From positions 62,001-126,000 of the forward strand of contig JAQTZE010000005.1 of the NCBI GenBank assembly GCA_028687935.1: 64,000 bases of DNA. Reading direction: 5' to 3'. Source of the DNA: Sulfurimonas sp. (GTDB lineage: Bacteria; Campylobacterota; Campylobacteria; Campylobacterales; Sulfurimonadaceae). A model generated the notes under the pieces. It did not search any database, was not told where the DNA came from, and saw only the letters and a list, made by a program, of their open reading frames with translations. Of this stretch, positions 43,832-53,015 are shown in pieces. A program made the position numbers and the translations under genes. Each line of letters starts with the position of its first letter. Within the stretch, counting starts at the first letter, position 1.

Positions 43832-44461
43832 GTGAAAAAGCTGCAAAACCATCTCAAAGCATTCGTATGGATGCTCTTTGGTATCTTTTTTGTCTTCAAC
43901 ATCGTTGTTCTTATGAACAGCGAAAGCGCTCCGGATAATCAAGGAAAGAAACAAGAGAGTACAAGTTTTGAGATTGCAAAGGTAAGTAAACCAAAACCTG
44001 AGCCAAAGCCCAAACCAAAGCCAAAACCTGAGCCAAGCAAAGCAAAAAAAAGCGATATCGCCCCAAGTCTCTCTTCAACGCTTAGCGGTATAGACACAGG
44101 GCTTGATGCCTTCATGAGCGGGGATATGAAGATGGAAGAGTCTCTTCTTGGAGATGTGGGTAAAGATGTCGTCATGAGTGAAGATTCTGTAGATGAAGCG
44201 CCAAAACCAACACATAGAAGTGCAATGGAGTATCCAAGCAAAGCAAGAAAATCAGGCATCACAGGGTATGTGCTCATGAACATTCTTGTAAACCAAGATG
44301 GAAGCGTTGCAAAGGTGAAGGTCTTAGAGTCTGAACCTGCCGGTCTTTTTGATGATGTAGCCATTGCAGGTGTCAAAGAGTGGAAATTTCGACCTGCTCA
44401 GTACAAAGGTCAGGCTGTAAAAGTCTGGGCAAAACAAAAAATCAGTTTTAATCTTCAATAA
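43832..44461 (+). CDS. tonB: TonB energy-transducing protein
   Basis: A 209-aa TonB. I take GTG at 43832 as start because AGTAGG lies 6 bases before it; a TTG two codons earlier is too close to that site. One N-terminal membrane helix (FVWMLFGIFFVFNIVVLM) is followed by a Lys-Pro-rich spacer (residues about 50-70) that spans the periplasm, and the TonB C-terminal domain (YPSKARKSGITGYVLMNILV, VKEWKFRPAQYKGQAV). It would carry energy to the TonB-dependent receptor of the same operon. Confidence 0.93.
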   Translation: MKKLQNHLKAFVWMLFGIFFVFNIVVLMNSESAPDNQGKKQESTSFEIAKVSKPKPEPKPKPKPKPEPSKAKKSDIAPSLSSTLSGIDTGLDAFMSGDMKMEESLLGDVGKDVVMSEDSVDEAPKPTHRSAMEYPSKARKSGITGYVLMNILVNQDGSVAKVKVLESEPAGLFDDVAIAGVKEWKFRPAQYKGQAVKVWAKQKISFNLQ

Positions 44462-44470
44462 GGAAACAGG

Positions 44471-45619
44471 ATGAAAAATATATTTATACTCGTACTTCTT
44501 TTATCTTTGAATCTTTATGCAGGCGAAAAGAAAAACAGTGCCGATGAGATAGACCATATCACTTTGGCTACTATCCTTCTCAAAGACGGGCACACAGACC
44601 GTGCCAGCGAAGAGCTTAAACAAGTGAACCTGCAAGATAAAAAACTTGATTTTGTCAAATACTACACTTTAAAAGGTTTGATACTGACAAACCAAAGTGC
44701 GTACGAAGAGGCAAATAAAGCATTTGCTGCGTCTCTAAACGCAGGTCAAAGCGACACATCCATTTATCTTTACATGGCACAAAACAGCTTCAAGCTTGAA
44801 CGCTATGAAGAGACGCTTGTAGCTATCCAAAACGCAGGAGCAGTTGCAGAGCAAAAAGCCTCCATCTACGCACTCAAAGCTGAAGCGAACTATAGGCTTG
44901 GGAAGAAAAATGAAGCCCTTGCAATTATTGAGATTGCACTTACAAAGTTTCCTGAAGCCTATGAGTTTTACAAACAGCGTTTTAACTACTTTGTCACAGA
45001 AAAGCTTTACCAAAGCGCACTCAAAGATGCAGAGATTTATCTCAAACACGCTACGCCAAATGAAAAAACATCCCTTGCGTTTATAGCAACACTCAGAAAA
45101 AGTGGTGAGACAGACAAAGCGATCATGCTTGCAGAAAAAGCGAATCTTCAGTTTGAAGAGAGTGCAACGGTTACTGTTTTACTTGCTCACCTCTATCTGG
45201 ACAAAGGGATGATTCAAGCTGCGGCGAATCTCTTTGATCAAGCCTCGATAGAAGATGAAAAATATACGCAAGAAGCGGCAGAGATGATGCGAAGAGCCAA
45301 AGAATTTATCACGGCTCTTTATAAAAACTCTCAGCTTCTTGAGACAAAAGAGAAGCTCAAACAGCGCATCGCCATCTATCTTGAGTATGAAGATTACGAA
45401 AGAGTCGTTGCCAGCCAGAAGGCACTCTACAGATCAGCTCTTATAGAAGATGAAAACATCCGCTACGCTTTGGCGTATGCCTATTACAAAGTCGGTGACT
45501 TTGATTCAAGTGAGAAGGAACTCAAACAATTGAGTAAAGCTGATCTATTTCAAAAAGCAACGGAGATAAGAAAGAACATGCAAAAATGTATCGATAACTA
45601 TTGGGAGTGTGAACTATGA
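44471..45619 (+). CDS. periplasmic TPR protein of the TonB system
   Basis: A 382-aa exported protein (signal MKNIFILVLLLSLNLYAGEKK) made mainly of tetratricopeptide repeats, for example LKDGHTDRASEELKQVNLQ, AYEEANKAFAASLNAGQ, YRLGKKNEALAIIEIAL and LYLDKGMIQAAANLFDQA. A TPR protein is a known component of the Vibrio TonB2-type clusters (TtpC-linked). It overlaps the receptor gene by 4 bp. Likely a scaffold between TonB complex and receptor; not proven. Confidence 0.85.
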   Translation: MKNIFILVLLLSLNLYAGEKKNSADEIDHITLATILLKDGHTDRASEELKQVNLQDKKLDFVKYYTLKGLILTNQSAYEEANKAFAASLNAGQSDTSIYLYMAQNSFKLERYEETLVAIQNAGAVAEQKASIYALKAEANYRLGKKNEALAIIEIALTKFPEAYEFYKQRFNYFVTEKLYQSALKDAEIYLKHATPNEKTSLAFIATLRKSGETDKAIMLAEKANLQFEESATVTVLLAHLYLDKGMIQAAANLFDQASIEDEKYTQEAAEMMRRAKEFITALYKNSQLLETKEKLKQRIAIYLEYEDYERVVASQKALYRSALIEDENIRYALAYAYYKVGDFDSSEKELKQLSKADLFQKATEIRKNMQKCIDNYWECEL

Positions 45620-48600
45620 AAATAGTACTATTATTTATCGCACTAAGCATCTCCCTTCTTGCGTCTGCTACAGGCGATCTCTCCTTGTTTGTTCTCAAAG
45701 AGGGAAAACCACTCAAAAATCAGACACTTATCATCTATAAACAAGATGCTGCTGCTGACACAAACGCAGCGTTTGTGAAACATGCAGAGTTTATCACAGA
45801 TAGTGATGGAGCTCTTTTTACTGTTTTACCGATAGGTTCTTATCAGGTACAGGTTCTTGCAAAAGATGGTACAGAAGTTCAAGCTTTTGTCAAAAAGCAT
45901 TTTGTCATAGAAGAGAATAAAGAGTCTCAGATAATCATCTCTTTGAAAAAAAACAATGAACTCTCATTTGATGATAGAGAGTCTCCGGCTTCTGTAGCTG
46001 GAGCTGCTGCAGCAACACTTGTCGCAGCTAAAGAAAAAGGAGATGTACAAATCTCTTTAGTCTCTGCAGAGACACAAAAACCTATTGCCGGTGCGAGAGT
46101 TTTTGTCAAAGGACTCAGCATCGATGCACAAACTGATGCAAAAGGAAATGTTCTTCTGAATATTCCCGTAGGAGAGCAGACACTCTCCATCATCCATAGT
46201 GAATTCAGCTCACAGAGTGTCAAAGTAAATGTAGATGCAAAAGTAAGCAGTACAAAGTTTGTGGAGCTTAGCCCTGCTTCGATGGAGCTCGATGAGTTTA
46301 TTGTTTTAGCACCTCAAGTAGAGGGAAGTGTCGCATCACTTATCGCAGAGAAGAAAAACGCAAGTGCTATTGCAGATATTCTCGGCTCTGAGGAGATGAG
46401 TAAAAAAGGTGACTCAAACGCAGCTGCAGCACTTAAGCGTGTTTCTGGTGTAACTTTGGTCGATGGAAAAAATGTCTATGTAAGAGGACTTGGTGAGCGT
46501 TATGCCAATGTAGAGCTTAACTCCATGCCACTTCCTTCACCTGATCCCTACAAAAGGGTTGTACCTTTGGACATTTTTCCCTCAAGTATCATAGGAAGTC
46601 TCAAGGTACAAAAGACATACTCCGCAGACCTTCCTGGGAACTTCGGAGGTGGTTATATCGACCTTAGAACCAAAGAAGATGTATCAGAGGACTTCGTCAA
46701 ACTCACTCTTGCTACAAAAGCACATGACTCTGCACTTGATGGTACAGAGGGGAACTACTATGCTGGCGGTTCTATGGACTACTTCGGTATAGATGATGGG
46801 AGCAGAAGACTACCATCCAATGTGCTCAATGCAGGACGCGTTGAAGAGGGAGAAAAACAGCCTGCTTTTACTCCCTATGGGACAAACTTCACCAAGCTTG
46901 AACTCTGGGGTATGACAAAAGATATGGCACGACGCTCAGTCGATACACACAAAGAGGGTGTGCCGCTTGGAAGCAAGATTGCGATAGAACTTGGTAAAAA
47001 GATAGAAATAAATGCAGATAACACTCTGAGTATCTTGGCAAGCTACTCTTATGACCAAGATCATAAACATATCACTGAAGAGTTTTACGGCTACAGTATG
47101 GACGGACAAGGTGTTATCTTGGACGAAGCTGATACCTACGGTACAAATGAGAGAACCTACTCAAACTATAAACAAAACGCAATGCTTAATCTCGGTTATA
47201 ACTATGCAGATGTATTTAAACTCAAATATACCTCGCTGTTTGTCCTTGATACACTGGAAAAAACGCGTGTGACAGATGGGGTTATCGGTTCAAATCAGGA
47301 TCTACAAAGACTCTATTCACTTGACTGGGAAGAGAAAACACTCTTTGCAAACCAACTCACAGGGCTACTCAAGCACAAGCTTATCTCTGATGCACAGTTT
47401 AACTTTGGTATGCAGTGGAGTATAGCTGAGCTCAACCAACCAGGCAATATAAAATATGACTATATCGACTACACAGGAACAGGAAATCATTATCAGCTCA
47501 AAACGCAGTCAGCGCAAAACCTTATCCAGCATGAGCTTTTAACAAACGATGATGTCAAAAGTTTTTATCTCAATGAAGTCGCTGATATCTCTATCTTCAG
47601 TGACGAGGATAAAGTGGAACTAGGCGTAAGCTACACTACAAAAACGCGTGAGTCCCGCTCAAATAAGTTTTACCTCAAAGCAGAAAACGCAAGTAATATA
47701 TCTTATGAAGATTCTCAACAGAGTGTTGATTTTATCATGGATAAATATGTCACGCAGGAAGTATCAAACTATGAGACTTCCACATTTTTAGTCAAGCCGA
47801 TTTTTAGTCCCTCTGACTATTATGATGCAGACTTTGTTGAAAAAGGCTTCTATGTCAAAACATTGATCAATCCTATAGATTCCTTTGAGCTTAGCATAGG
47901 TGCTAGAAAAGCAGTTTTAAATCAAACCTTACATGAGTATGGAATAGATCCTAGTACAAATCTTGTAGCCATCAATGACAACGAAATGAACATAGATAAA
48001 TGGCTACCAAATATAGATATGCGCTTTAAGTTTACCGATAATGACCAGCTGCGTTTTGGTTACTCTATCACTTATATCTATCCAGACTTTAGGGAGTTTT
48101 CAAGTTCAGGATATTTCCACCCTGATGAGTCAGCAACTGTTATAGGAAATCCTAATCTCACACATACGGATCTTACAAACTATGACCTCAGATTTGAGCA
48201 CTATTTCTCTGCTACAGAGAGTTTTTCAACGGCTGTTTTTTACAAAACACTCACAAATCCTATAGAAGATGTTTCCCGTCCATCAACTTCTTTGCCTATT
48301 TACTCGTATGAAAACACGGATTCGGCAACACTGCTGGGTCTAGAGATTGAGGCATCCAAAGGACTTGATTTTGTAGATGAAAGTCTAGAGAACTACTACA
48401 CATCTGCAAACTTTACTTACACAAAATCAGATGTCAGTCTCTCACAAACGCAAGAAGAGCAGTTTACAACAAACCATCGTGAGCTTCAAGGACTCTCTCC
48501 TATCGTTATAAACGCCAATATAGGCTATGACAACACAGATGGAAGGATACTCAATCTTGCATATAACTATATGTCAAGAAGAATCCGCAAAGTAGGTCTG

Positions 48601-48813
48601 AAAAATGGTGTTCAAGAGTATCCTGACCAGTATGAGTATCCACCGCATTTAGTGGACTTTACTTGGCAGGAAAATCTTTTAGAGGGCATGGATGTGAAGT
48701 TTAAAGCCGGAAATCTTCTAAATGGCGAAGTGACTTGGATGGAGGGTGACAACATTACCAAAAGATACAAACCTGGCAGATCTTACGAGCTTTCACTCAG
48801 CTACAAATACTAA
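45616..48813 (+). CDS. TonB-dependent outer membrane receptor
   Basis: A 1065-aa receptor. After the signal peptide (LFIALSISLLASATGD) come two carboxypeptidase-regulatory-like beta domains (about 20-115 and 125-215, the second with KPIAGARVFVKGLSIDAQTDAKGNVLL). A TonB-box candidate is MELDEFIVLAP (about 229-239). The plug has AAAALKRVSGVTLVDGKNVYVRGLGERYANVELNSMPLP, and the barrel fills the rest to the final aromatic ELSLSYKY. Two N-terminal beta domains and the large size recall Oar/SusC-like receptors rather than siderophore receptors. It closes the TonB operon. The Pho-box-like promoter and the neighbours suggest a phosphorus-containing substrate; substrate is inferred. Confidence 0.88.
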   Translation: MKIVLLFIALSISLLASATGDLSLFVLKEGKPLKNQTLIIYKQDAAADTNAAFVKHAEFITDSDGALFTVLPIGSYQVQVLAKDGTEVQAFVKKHFVIEENKESQIIISLKKNNELSFDDRESPASVAGAAAATLVAAKEKGDVQISLVSAETQKPIAGARVFVKGLSIDAQTDAKGNVLLNIPVGEQTLSIIHSEFSSQSVKVNVDAKVSSTKFVELSPASMELDEFIVLAPQVEGSVASLIAEKKNASAIADILGSEEMSKKGDSNAAAALKRVSGVTLVDGKNVYVRGLGERYANVELNSMPLPSPDPYKRVVPLDIFPSSIIGSLKVQKTYSADLPGNFGGGYIDLRTKEDVSEDFVKLTLATKAHDSALDGTEGNYYAGGSMDYFGIDDGSRRLPSNVLNAGRVEEGEKQPAFTPYGTNFTKLELWGMTKDMARRSVDTHKEGVPLGSKIAIELGKKIEINADNTLSILASYSYDQDHKHITEEFYGYSMDGQGVILDEADTYGTNERTYSNYKQNAMLNLGYNYADVFKLKYTSLFVLDTLEKTRVTDGVIGSNQDLQRLYSLDWEEKTLFANQLTGLLKHKLISDAQFNFGMQWSIAELNQPGNIKYDYIDYTGTGNHYQLKTQSAQNLIQHELLTNDDVKSFYLNEVADISIFSDEDKVELGVSYTTKTRESRSNKFYLKAENASNISYEDSQQSVDFIMDKYVTQEVSNYETSTFLVKPIFSPSDYYDADFVEKGFYVKTLINPIDSFELSIGARKAVLNQTLHEYGIDPSTNLVAINDNEMNIDKWLPNIDMRFKFTDNDQLRFGYSITYIYPDFREFSSSGYFHPDESATVIGNPNLTHTDLTNYDLRFEHYFSATESFSTAVFYKTLTNPIEDVSRPSTSLPIYSYENTDSATLLGLEIEASKGLDFVDESLENYYTSANFTYTKSDVSLSQTQEEQFTTNHRELQGLSPIVINANIGYDNTDGRILNLAYNYMSRRIRKVGLKNGVQEYPDQYEYPPHLVDFTWQENLLEGMDVKFKAGNLLNGEVTWMEGDNITKRYKPGRSYELSLSYKY

Positions 48814-48864
48814 ATCTACAAAGCTACAAATGCGTTACAAAACCAAGGCTTTTCGGCCTCGGCT

Positions 48865-48896
48865 GTAACCACAATGAAACACAAACACCATACAAT
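48865..48896 (+). promoter_or_regulatory. Pho-box-like promoter of the PhoB-like regulator
   Basis: GTAAC (48865-48869), six bases, GAAAC (48876-48880), ten bases, TACAAT (48891-48896). The start codon is 30 bp further. It fits autoregulation of the response regulator. Confidence 0.55.
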
Positions 48897-48926
48897 ACTC
48901 ACAAATAAATCTCGGAGAGATACTCT

Positions 48927-49607
48927 ATGAAAGAGCATATACTTGTCGTAGAAGATAACAGCGACATCCTCGAACTCCTCGAATATAACCTCATCGCAGC
49001 AGGTTATGACACACTTGGATTTCTCAATACAAAAAATGTAAGACAGGTCTTAGCTGAAGAAAAAATAGATCTCATCATCATGGATAGATCCCTGCCTGAT
49101 ATAGAAGGAAGTCTTTTTATAGAGATGCTGCGAAGCAAAAATATCAATGTACCCGTTATCTTCCTCTCTGCCAAAAACAGTCTGAGTGATATAAAAGAGG
49201 GGTTTTTAAAAGGTGCGGATGACTATATCACCAAGCCTTTTGATATCGAGGAGCTGCTTCTTCGTATAAAAGCAGTGCTCAAACGCTACAACAACCACAC
49301 AAAAGATGTACTTGATATATTAGAATACAAAGATATGCGCTTAGATTTAAACCTACATGCGGTGAGCATAGACGAAATTAGTGTAGGTTTGACGAAGCTT
49401 GAGACCTCTCTTTTGGAAGTGATGATACACAATAGAGGCAAGGTTCTCGACAGAGACTTTTTACTCAAAAAGATTTGGAAGGATCCAGAAAATATTCATG
49501 AAAAAACAGTCAATGTAGCGATAAAAAGACTCAAAGAGAAGATAGACCCAAGCAGAGGTAAAGAGTATATACGTACTATCCGTGGTGTCGGGTATCTTCT
49601 TCCATAA
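48927..49607 (+). CDS. PhoB/OmpR-family response regulator
   Basis: A 226-aa two-component regulator. The receiver has acidic residues in VVEDNSD, the phosphorylation Asp in LIIMDRSLPD (Asp 53) and the Lys in DDYITKPFDIEELL. The winged-helix DNA-binding domain follows (about 130-226, TVNVAIKRLKEKIDPSRGKEYIRTIRGVGYLLP). No histidine kinase is adjacent. Placement between a TonB operon and pst genes, and its own Pho-box-like promoter, suggest it is the phosphate regulator, comparable to PhosR of Campylobacter. The name is inference. It converges with the GGDEF-EAL gene (11-bp gap). Confidence 0.85.
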   Translation: MKEHILVVEDNSDILELLEYNLIAAGYDTLGFLNTKNVRQVLAEEKIDLIIMDRSLPDIEGSLFIEMLRSKNINVPVIFLSAKNSLSDIKEGFLKGADDYITKPFDIEELLLRIKAVLKRYNNHTKDVLDILEYKDMRLDLNLHAVSIDEISVGLTKLETSLLEVMIHNRGKVLDRDFLLKKIWKDPENIHEKTVNVAIKRLKEKIDPSRGKEYIRTIRGVGYLLP

Positions 49608-49618
49608 ACACTACAGAC

Positions 49619-51613
49619 TTAGCTCACAGAAGAGAGATTCATTGCCTTGTAAAATATCTCAAAGTCACTTACGCTCAGCGGCTTTGAGTAGTAGTATCCT
49701 TGGTACTGATCACACCCTATATTTTTGAGATACTCTAGTTGCGTTTGCTTTTCGACGCCTTCTGCTATAATCTTCAAATGCAAGGTCTGTCCCATTTTTA
49801 CGATTGTTTCAATAAATATAGCACCATCTTCTGAGTCATAATCATCCATAAAACTCCTATCTATTTTGAGATAGTCAATAGGGAATCTTTTCAAATAAGA
49901 AAGAGAAGAGTAGCCTGTTCCAAAGTCATCTAAAGATATAGATATACCTTTATCGTGCAATAAGTTCAGAGAGTTTAGCGATTCATTATGCTGATCTACC
50001 AATATATATTCAGTTATTTCGATATCTATTTGAGAGGGATCAACATTTTTCTCTTCAAGTTTTGCTATAAAATTCATAGCAAAATTCGTTTCTTGAAGCT
50101 GCTTGATTGAGATATTTATTGAGATATTGATATCAATATTTTTTGCTTTCCACTCTAGACATTGAGACAAGGCTTCTTCTACTATCCACTCTCCGAGTTC
50201 TACAATAAAGCCATTATCTTCGGCAAGAGGAATAAAAACATCAGGAGAGATAATACCTTTTTTAGGACTTATCCATCGCAAAAGCGCTTCAACGCCGACA
50301 ATTGTACCACTGAGAATATCGACCTTTGGCTGATAGTAAAGCTGATACTCACCATTATGCAAAGCTTGTCGCATATTTTTATTGAGGGTGATAGTATCCT
50401 GCACGCTTTTATTCAGTGCTTCGGTGAAGAAATGGTATTGTGCGCGTCCGAGTTTTTTTGCTTCATACATGGCTATATCAGCGTGTTTCATCAAGGAGAC
50501 ATAATCCGTAGCATCTTTAGGGTAAAAAGCGACTCCAACGCTGGAGTTTATATGAATAGGATGCGTTTGTACAACCCAAGGACGCGCTAAATGTGCCTGA
50601 ATTCTCTCGATAATATTTGACAATTCAAAATAGGATTTATACTCTGGAATAATCAAAACGAACTCATCTCCGCCAACACGTGCTATAAAATCATTTGGTC
50701 GCAGTGTTTTTTTGATAATCGAAGCAATGTTTTTGAGGAGTTCATCTCCTACATTGTGACCAAGTGAGTCATTGACACTTTTAAAATGGTCTATATCCAA
50801 AAAAAGAAATGCAAACTCATCTTCATTTCTTGCCGAAACTGCTATCAGTCTTTCTACAAATTCATACAAAGAGTTGCGATTTGCCAAACCACTCAAAGAA
50901 TCCGTTCTTGCCATGAGATACAACTCCTCTTTTTCGCTTTCAAGTCTTGTAAAAGTATCCACCATAGAGTAGCGGATAACTTCAAGTTCTTTGAGCTTAA
51001 ATGCAGAGGGCACTTTAGAGTGATAATAGGCAAATTGACGAAGTTTTTCAAGTGGAATTGAGACAAAGAAATGAATAAACCATAGAACCAGTAAAAAGAT
51101 AAAAATAGGAATAAAGCCAAAATAGAGTGCAAATTCTATTTGATTATTTATGAAGTGTGCATCGATCTCTTCATGCTCCAGTACATAGACAAGGGTAAGC
51201 TTTACAGCGTTCTTCCCTTCATAAAATCTAATCTCCTGTTCAAGTGATTTTGATTTCAAAAGTTGCTTAGCTGGTATCTTTTCTTCATCGTCTCCAAGAC
51301 TCAGGGCATCCATGCCGCAATGCGGATCTGTATTGAGAAGGATATCCTTATCATCAAGGACTAATATAGCCTTGATAAAATGGTTGCTAGCGGCAATCCT
51401 ATCCAGTGCCGCCCTCGATGTGATTACGCTCTCTTTATTCTTCGTATTTTTTGCTACTGTATACGCTGTCTCAGCGATATTGTTCCGTAGTGTTTTCATG
51501 ATGACCGCAGCCATTTCCTCTTCTTGTTTGAAAAAATAATAGGTAAAAAGAGCATAAAAAATCACCGAAACAACAACAAAAATCAATAGTGTAAATCTTT
51601 GTATGCTCAACAT
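49619..51613 (-). CDS. membrane GGDEF-EAL protein
   Basis: A 664-aa protein with two transmembrane helices (about 7-26 and 160-182) around a periplasmic sensor. The GGDEF domain is intact (RVGGDEFVLIIPEY) and so is the EAL domain: VEALLRW, ISINISIKQLQ, DIEITEYIL, DDFGTGYSSLSYLK, LKIDRSF, IAEGVEK, QGYYYSKP. It could therefore both make and degrade cyclic di-GMP. Its ATG follows the stop of the substrate-binding lipoprotein gene with no gap, and pgaBCD lie upstream in the same operon. Cyclic di-GMP activates PgaC/PgaD in E. coli, so a local control is likely. Confidence 0.92.
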   Translation of the reverse strand: MLSIQRFTLLIFVVVSVIFYALFTYYFFKQEEEMAAVIMKTLRNNIAETAYTVAKNTKNKESVITSRAALDRIAASNHFIKAILVLDDKDILLNTDPHCGMDALSLGDDEEKIPAKQLLKSKSLEQEIRFYEGKNAVKLTLVYVLEHEEIDAHFINNQIEFALYFGFIPIFIFLLVLWFIHFFVSIPLEKLRQFAYYHSKVPSAFKLKELEVIRYSMVDTFTRLESEKEELYLMARTDSLSGLANRNSLYEFVERLIAVSARNEDEFAFLFLDIDHFKSVNDSLGHNVGDELLKNIASIIKKTLRPNDFIARVGGDEFVLIIPEYKSYFELSNIIERIQAHLARPWVVQTHPIHINSSVGVAFYPKDATDYVSLMKHADIAMYEAKKLGRAQYHFFTEALNKSVQDTITLNKNMRQALHNGEYQLYYQPKVDILSGTIVGVEALLRWISPKKGIISPDVFIPLAEDNGFIVELGEWIVEEALSQCLEWKAKNIDINISINISIKQLQETNFAMNFIAKLEEKNVDPSQIDIEITEYILVDQHNESLNSLNLLHDKGISISLDDFGTGYSSLSYLKRFPIDYLKIDRSFMDDYDSEDGAIFIETIVKMGQTLHLKIIAEGVEKQTQLEYLKNIGCDQYQGYYYSKPLSVSDFEIFYKAMNLSSVS

Positions 51614-52495
51614 TTAAAGGATACTTCTTAGAGGGAAATCTGTCTGTTTTAGACGTTCAAGTAAGTCAGCGGAAATATTTTCATTGATCCAAATTATCTC
51701 ATCTAAAGAGGCTAAAAACTCTTCATAACTCGTCTCAGGAAGGTATCTCTTTATCGTTTCATAAAACTCTCTCGGATTTTTTTGTAGTTGCACAACAGCT
51801 CTATCCACTACTTTTTTAAGCTCCACAAACTGTTTTTTTTGCTCATTGAGACATTTTATGCTTGTGAACATAGCATCCACGACTAAGAGGTTAACTCCCT
51901 CTTTCGTTGAGGCAACTTCCTGAAATCCATTTTTCATTAAGTGGCTATTATAAGGAGAATATGTGATGATAAGAGTCGGATTTTTCAGATCTTCTTTTTG
52001 AAGCGTCGAGATATAGGACTGATCTTCATTCATATAGTTGAGATGTTTTGCAGAGAGTTTATGTAATTGCACAAAGTCTGAAAGAAGTAAACTATTGATT
52101 GAGTCCATCTCGAGATAGACATCAATAGTTGCGTTTGTATCTTTGAGTTGTGCTAAAGAAAGATTACTCATCACGACATCACCGCCATTTGAACGGTCAA
52201 ACATCATCACAGGAACAAGAGATGCGTCTTTTTGAGAAAGTAGTGAGTACTCATACTGCGTTCCCACATAAGCGTCCGAGTTGCCAGACTTATAGAGATA
52301 CATATTTTCACTCAAAGAGACAACATTGAGGAGCTTGATATTGAGCAGTTCAAGCCAGGCTTTCTCTTTTGCATAAAACAAAGGTGTGTAGCCTACCCAC
52401 GTTGTCACAGATATAGTGAGCTTTTTTTCATACTCAGAGCTACAAGATGTCAATAAAATCATAGAAAGAAAAATAAGTAGCATTTTTTTAAACAT
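51614..52495 (-). CDS. SsuA/THI5-like substrate-binding lipoprotein
   Basis: A 293-aa lipoprotein (signal FLSMILLTSCSSE). The ATG at 52495 is preferred to an in-frame ATG eight codons earlier because it opens the signal peptide. The soluble part follows the NMT1/THI5-like periplasmic binding fold (ISVTTWVGYTPLFYAKEKAWLELLNIKLLNVVS, DAYVGTQYEY). No ABC permease or ATPase accompanies it. It abuts the GGDEF-EAL gene, so it probably senses a ligand for that enzyme instead of serving transport. The ligand is unknown. Confidence 0.78.
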   Translation of the reverse strand: MFKKMLLIFLSMILLTSCSSEYEKKLTISVTTWVGYTPLFYAKEKAWLELLNIKLLNVVSLSENMYLYKSGNSDAYVGTQYEYSLLSQKDASLVPVMMFDRSNGGDVVMSNLSLAQLKDTNATIDVYLEMDSINSLLLSDFVQLHKLSAKHLNYMNEDQSYISTLQKEDLKNPTLIITYSPYNSHLMKNGFQEVASTKEGVNLLVVDAMFTSIKCLNEQKKQFVELKKVVDRAVVQLQKNPREFYETIKRYLPETSYEEFLASLDEIIWINENISADLLERLKQTDFPLRSIL

Positions 52496-52574
52496 ATAAA
52501 AACCTTCTAAGATAAACATTTTCTACATTTTATCCGCTCTAGGATTAGGATTATATTAAAGTTGATGACTTATT

Positions 52575-53015
52575 TTACAATACAATTTTATTCTCCAGAT
52601 AGGTGATACGCCCTTGCTCATCATGATGAACCGTAACAAATTGACTCGCAACACACTCTTCTACTACTGCATCTTGAAGTTGGAAATAACGTGCATATTC
52701 ACTAGGCGTATAGAGCAAATGTGTAGTTGCAGCCATGTGTCTATTGAGCCTTGAGAGTACAAACAAAACCAGAGGTGTCGCAATCAACATAAATATTGCG
52801 TTTTCAAATGGCACTGCGTTTATCTCATCAAAGATAGCCGCGGATATCACTTTAAATGATGCATCAAGCGTAACTATCTTATAAAAAATAATAAACACCG
52901 GCTTCCATAGATAGAGCCAACCCAACCAAAGCGCTATGGTCACAATATCCCAAAGTACTCTTTTAACAAGAGGTAGCTCATGGCGTTTGTTGATGATGAG
53001 GGTATCTTTGCTCAT
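52575..53015 (-). CDS. pgaD: PgaD-like protein of poly-N-acetylglucosamine synthesis
   Basis: A 146-aa inner-membrane protein with two transmembrane helices (TIALWLGWLYLWKPVFIIFYKIV and ENAIFMLIATPLVLFVLSRL). Position and form match PgaD, the partner of the glycosyltransferase PgaC. Its start overlaps the pgaC stop by 4 bp. PgaD sequences diverge strongly, so the call rests largely on context. Confidence 0.75.
   Translation of the reverse strand: MSKDTLIINKRHELPLVKRVLWDIVTIALWLGWLYLWKPVFIIFYKIVTLDASFKVISAAIFDEINAVPFENAIFMLIATPLVLFVLSRLNRHMAATTHLLYTPSEYARYFQLQDAVVEECVASQFVTVHHDEQGRITYLENKIVL

Noticed and set aside
48832-48851. CTACAA / TTACAA pair 11 bp apart, an inverted Pho-box-like pair after the TonB receptor gene
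   Set aside because: It points to the minus strand, where no gene starts, and has no -10 at the right distance; the site at 48865 is better.
48846-48863. Hairpin CCAAGGC...GCCTCGG as terminator of the TonB operon
   Set aside because: One mismatch and no T-run on the plus strand; the receptor transcript may run into the regulator gene.
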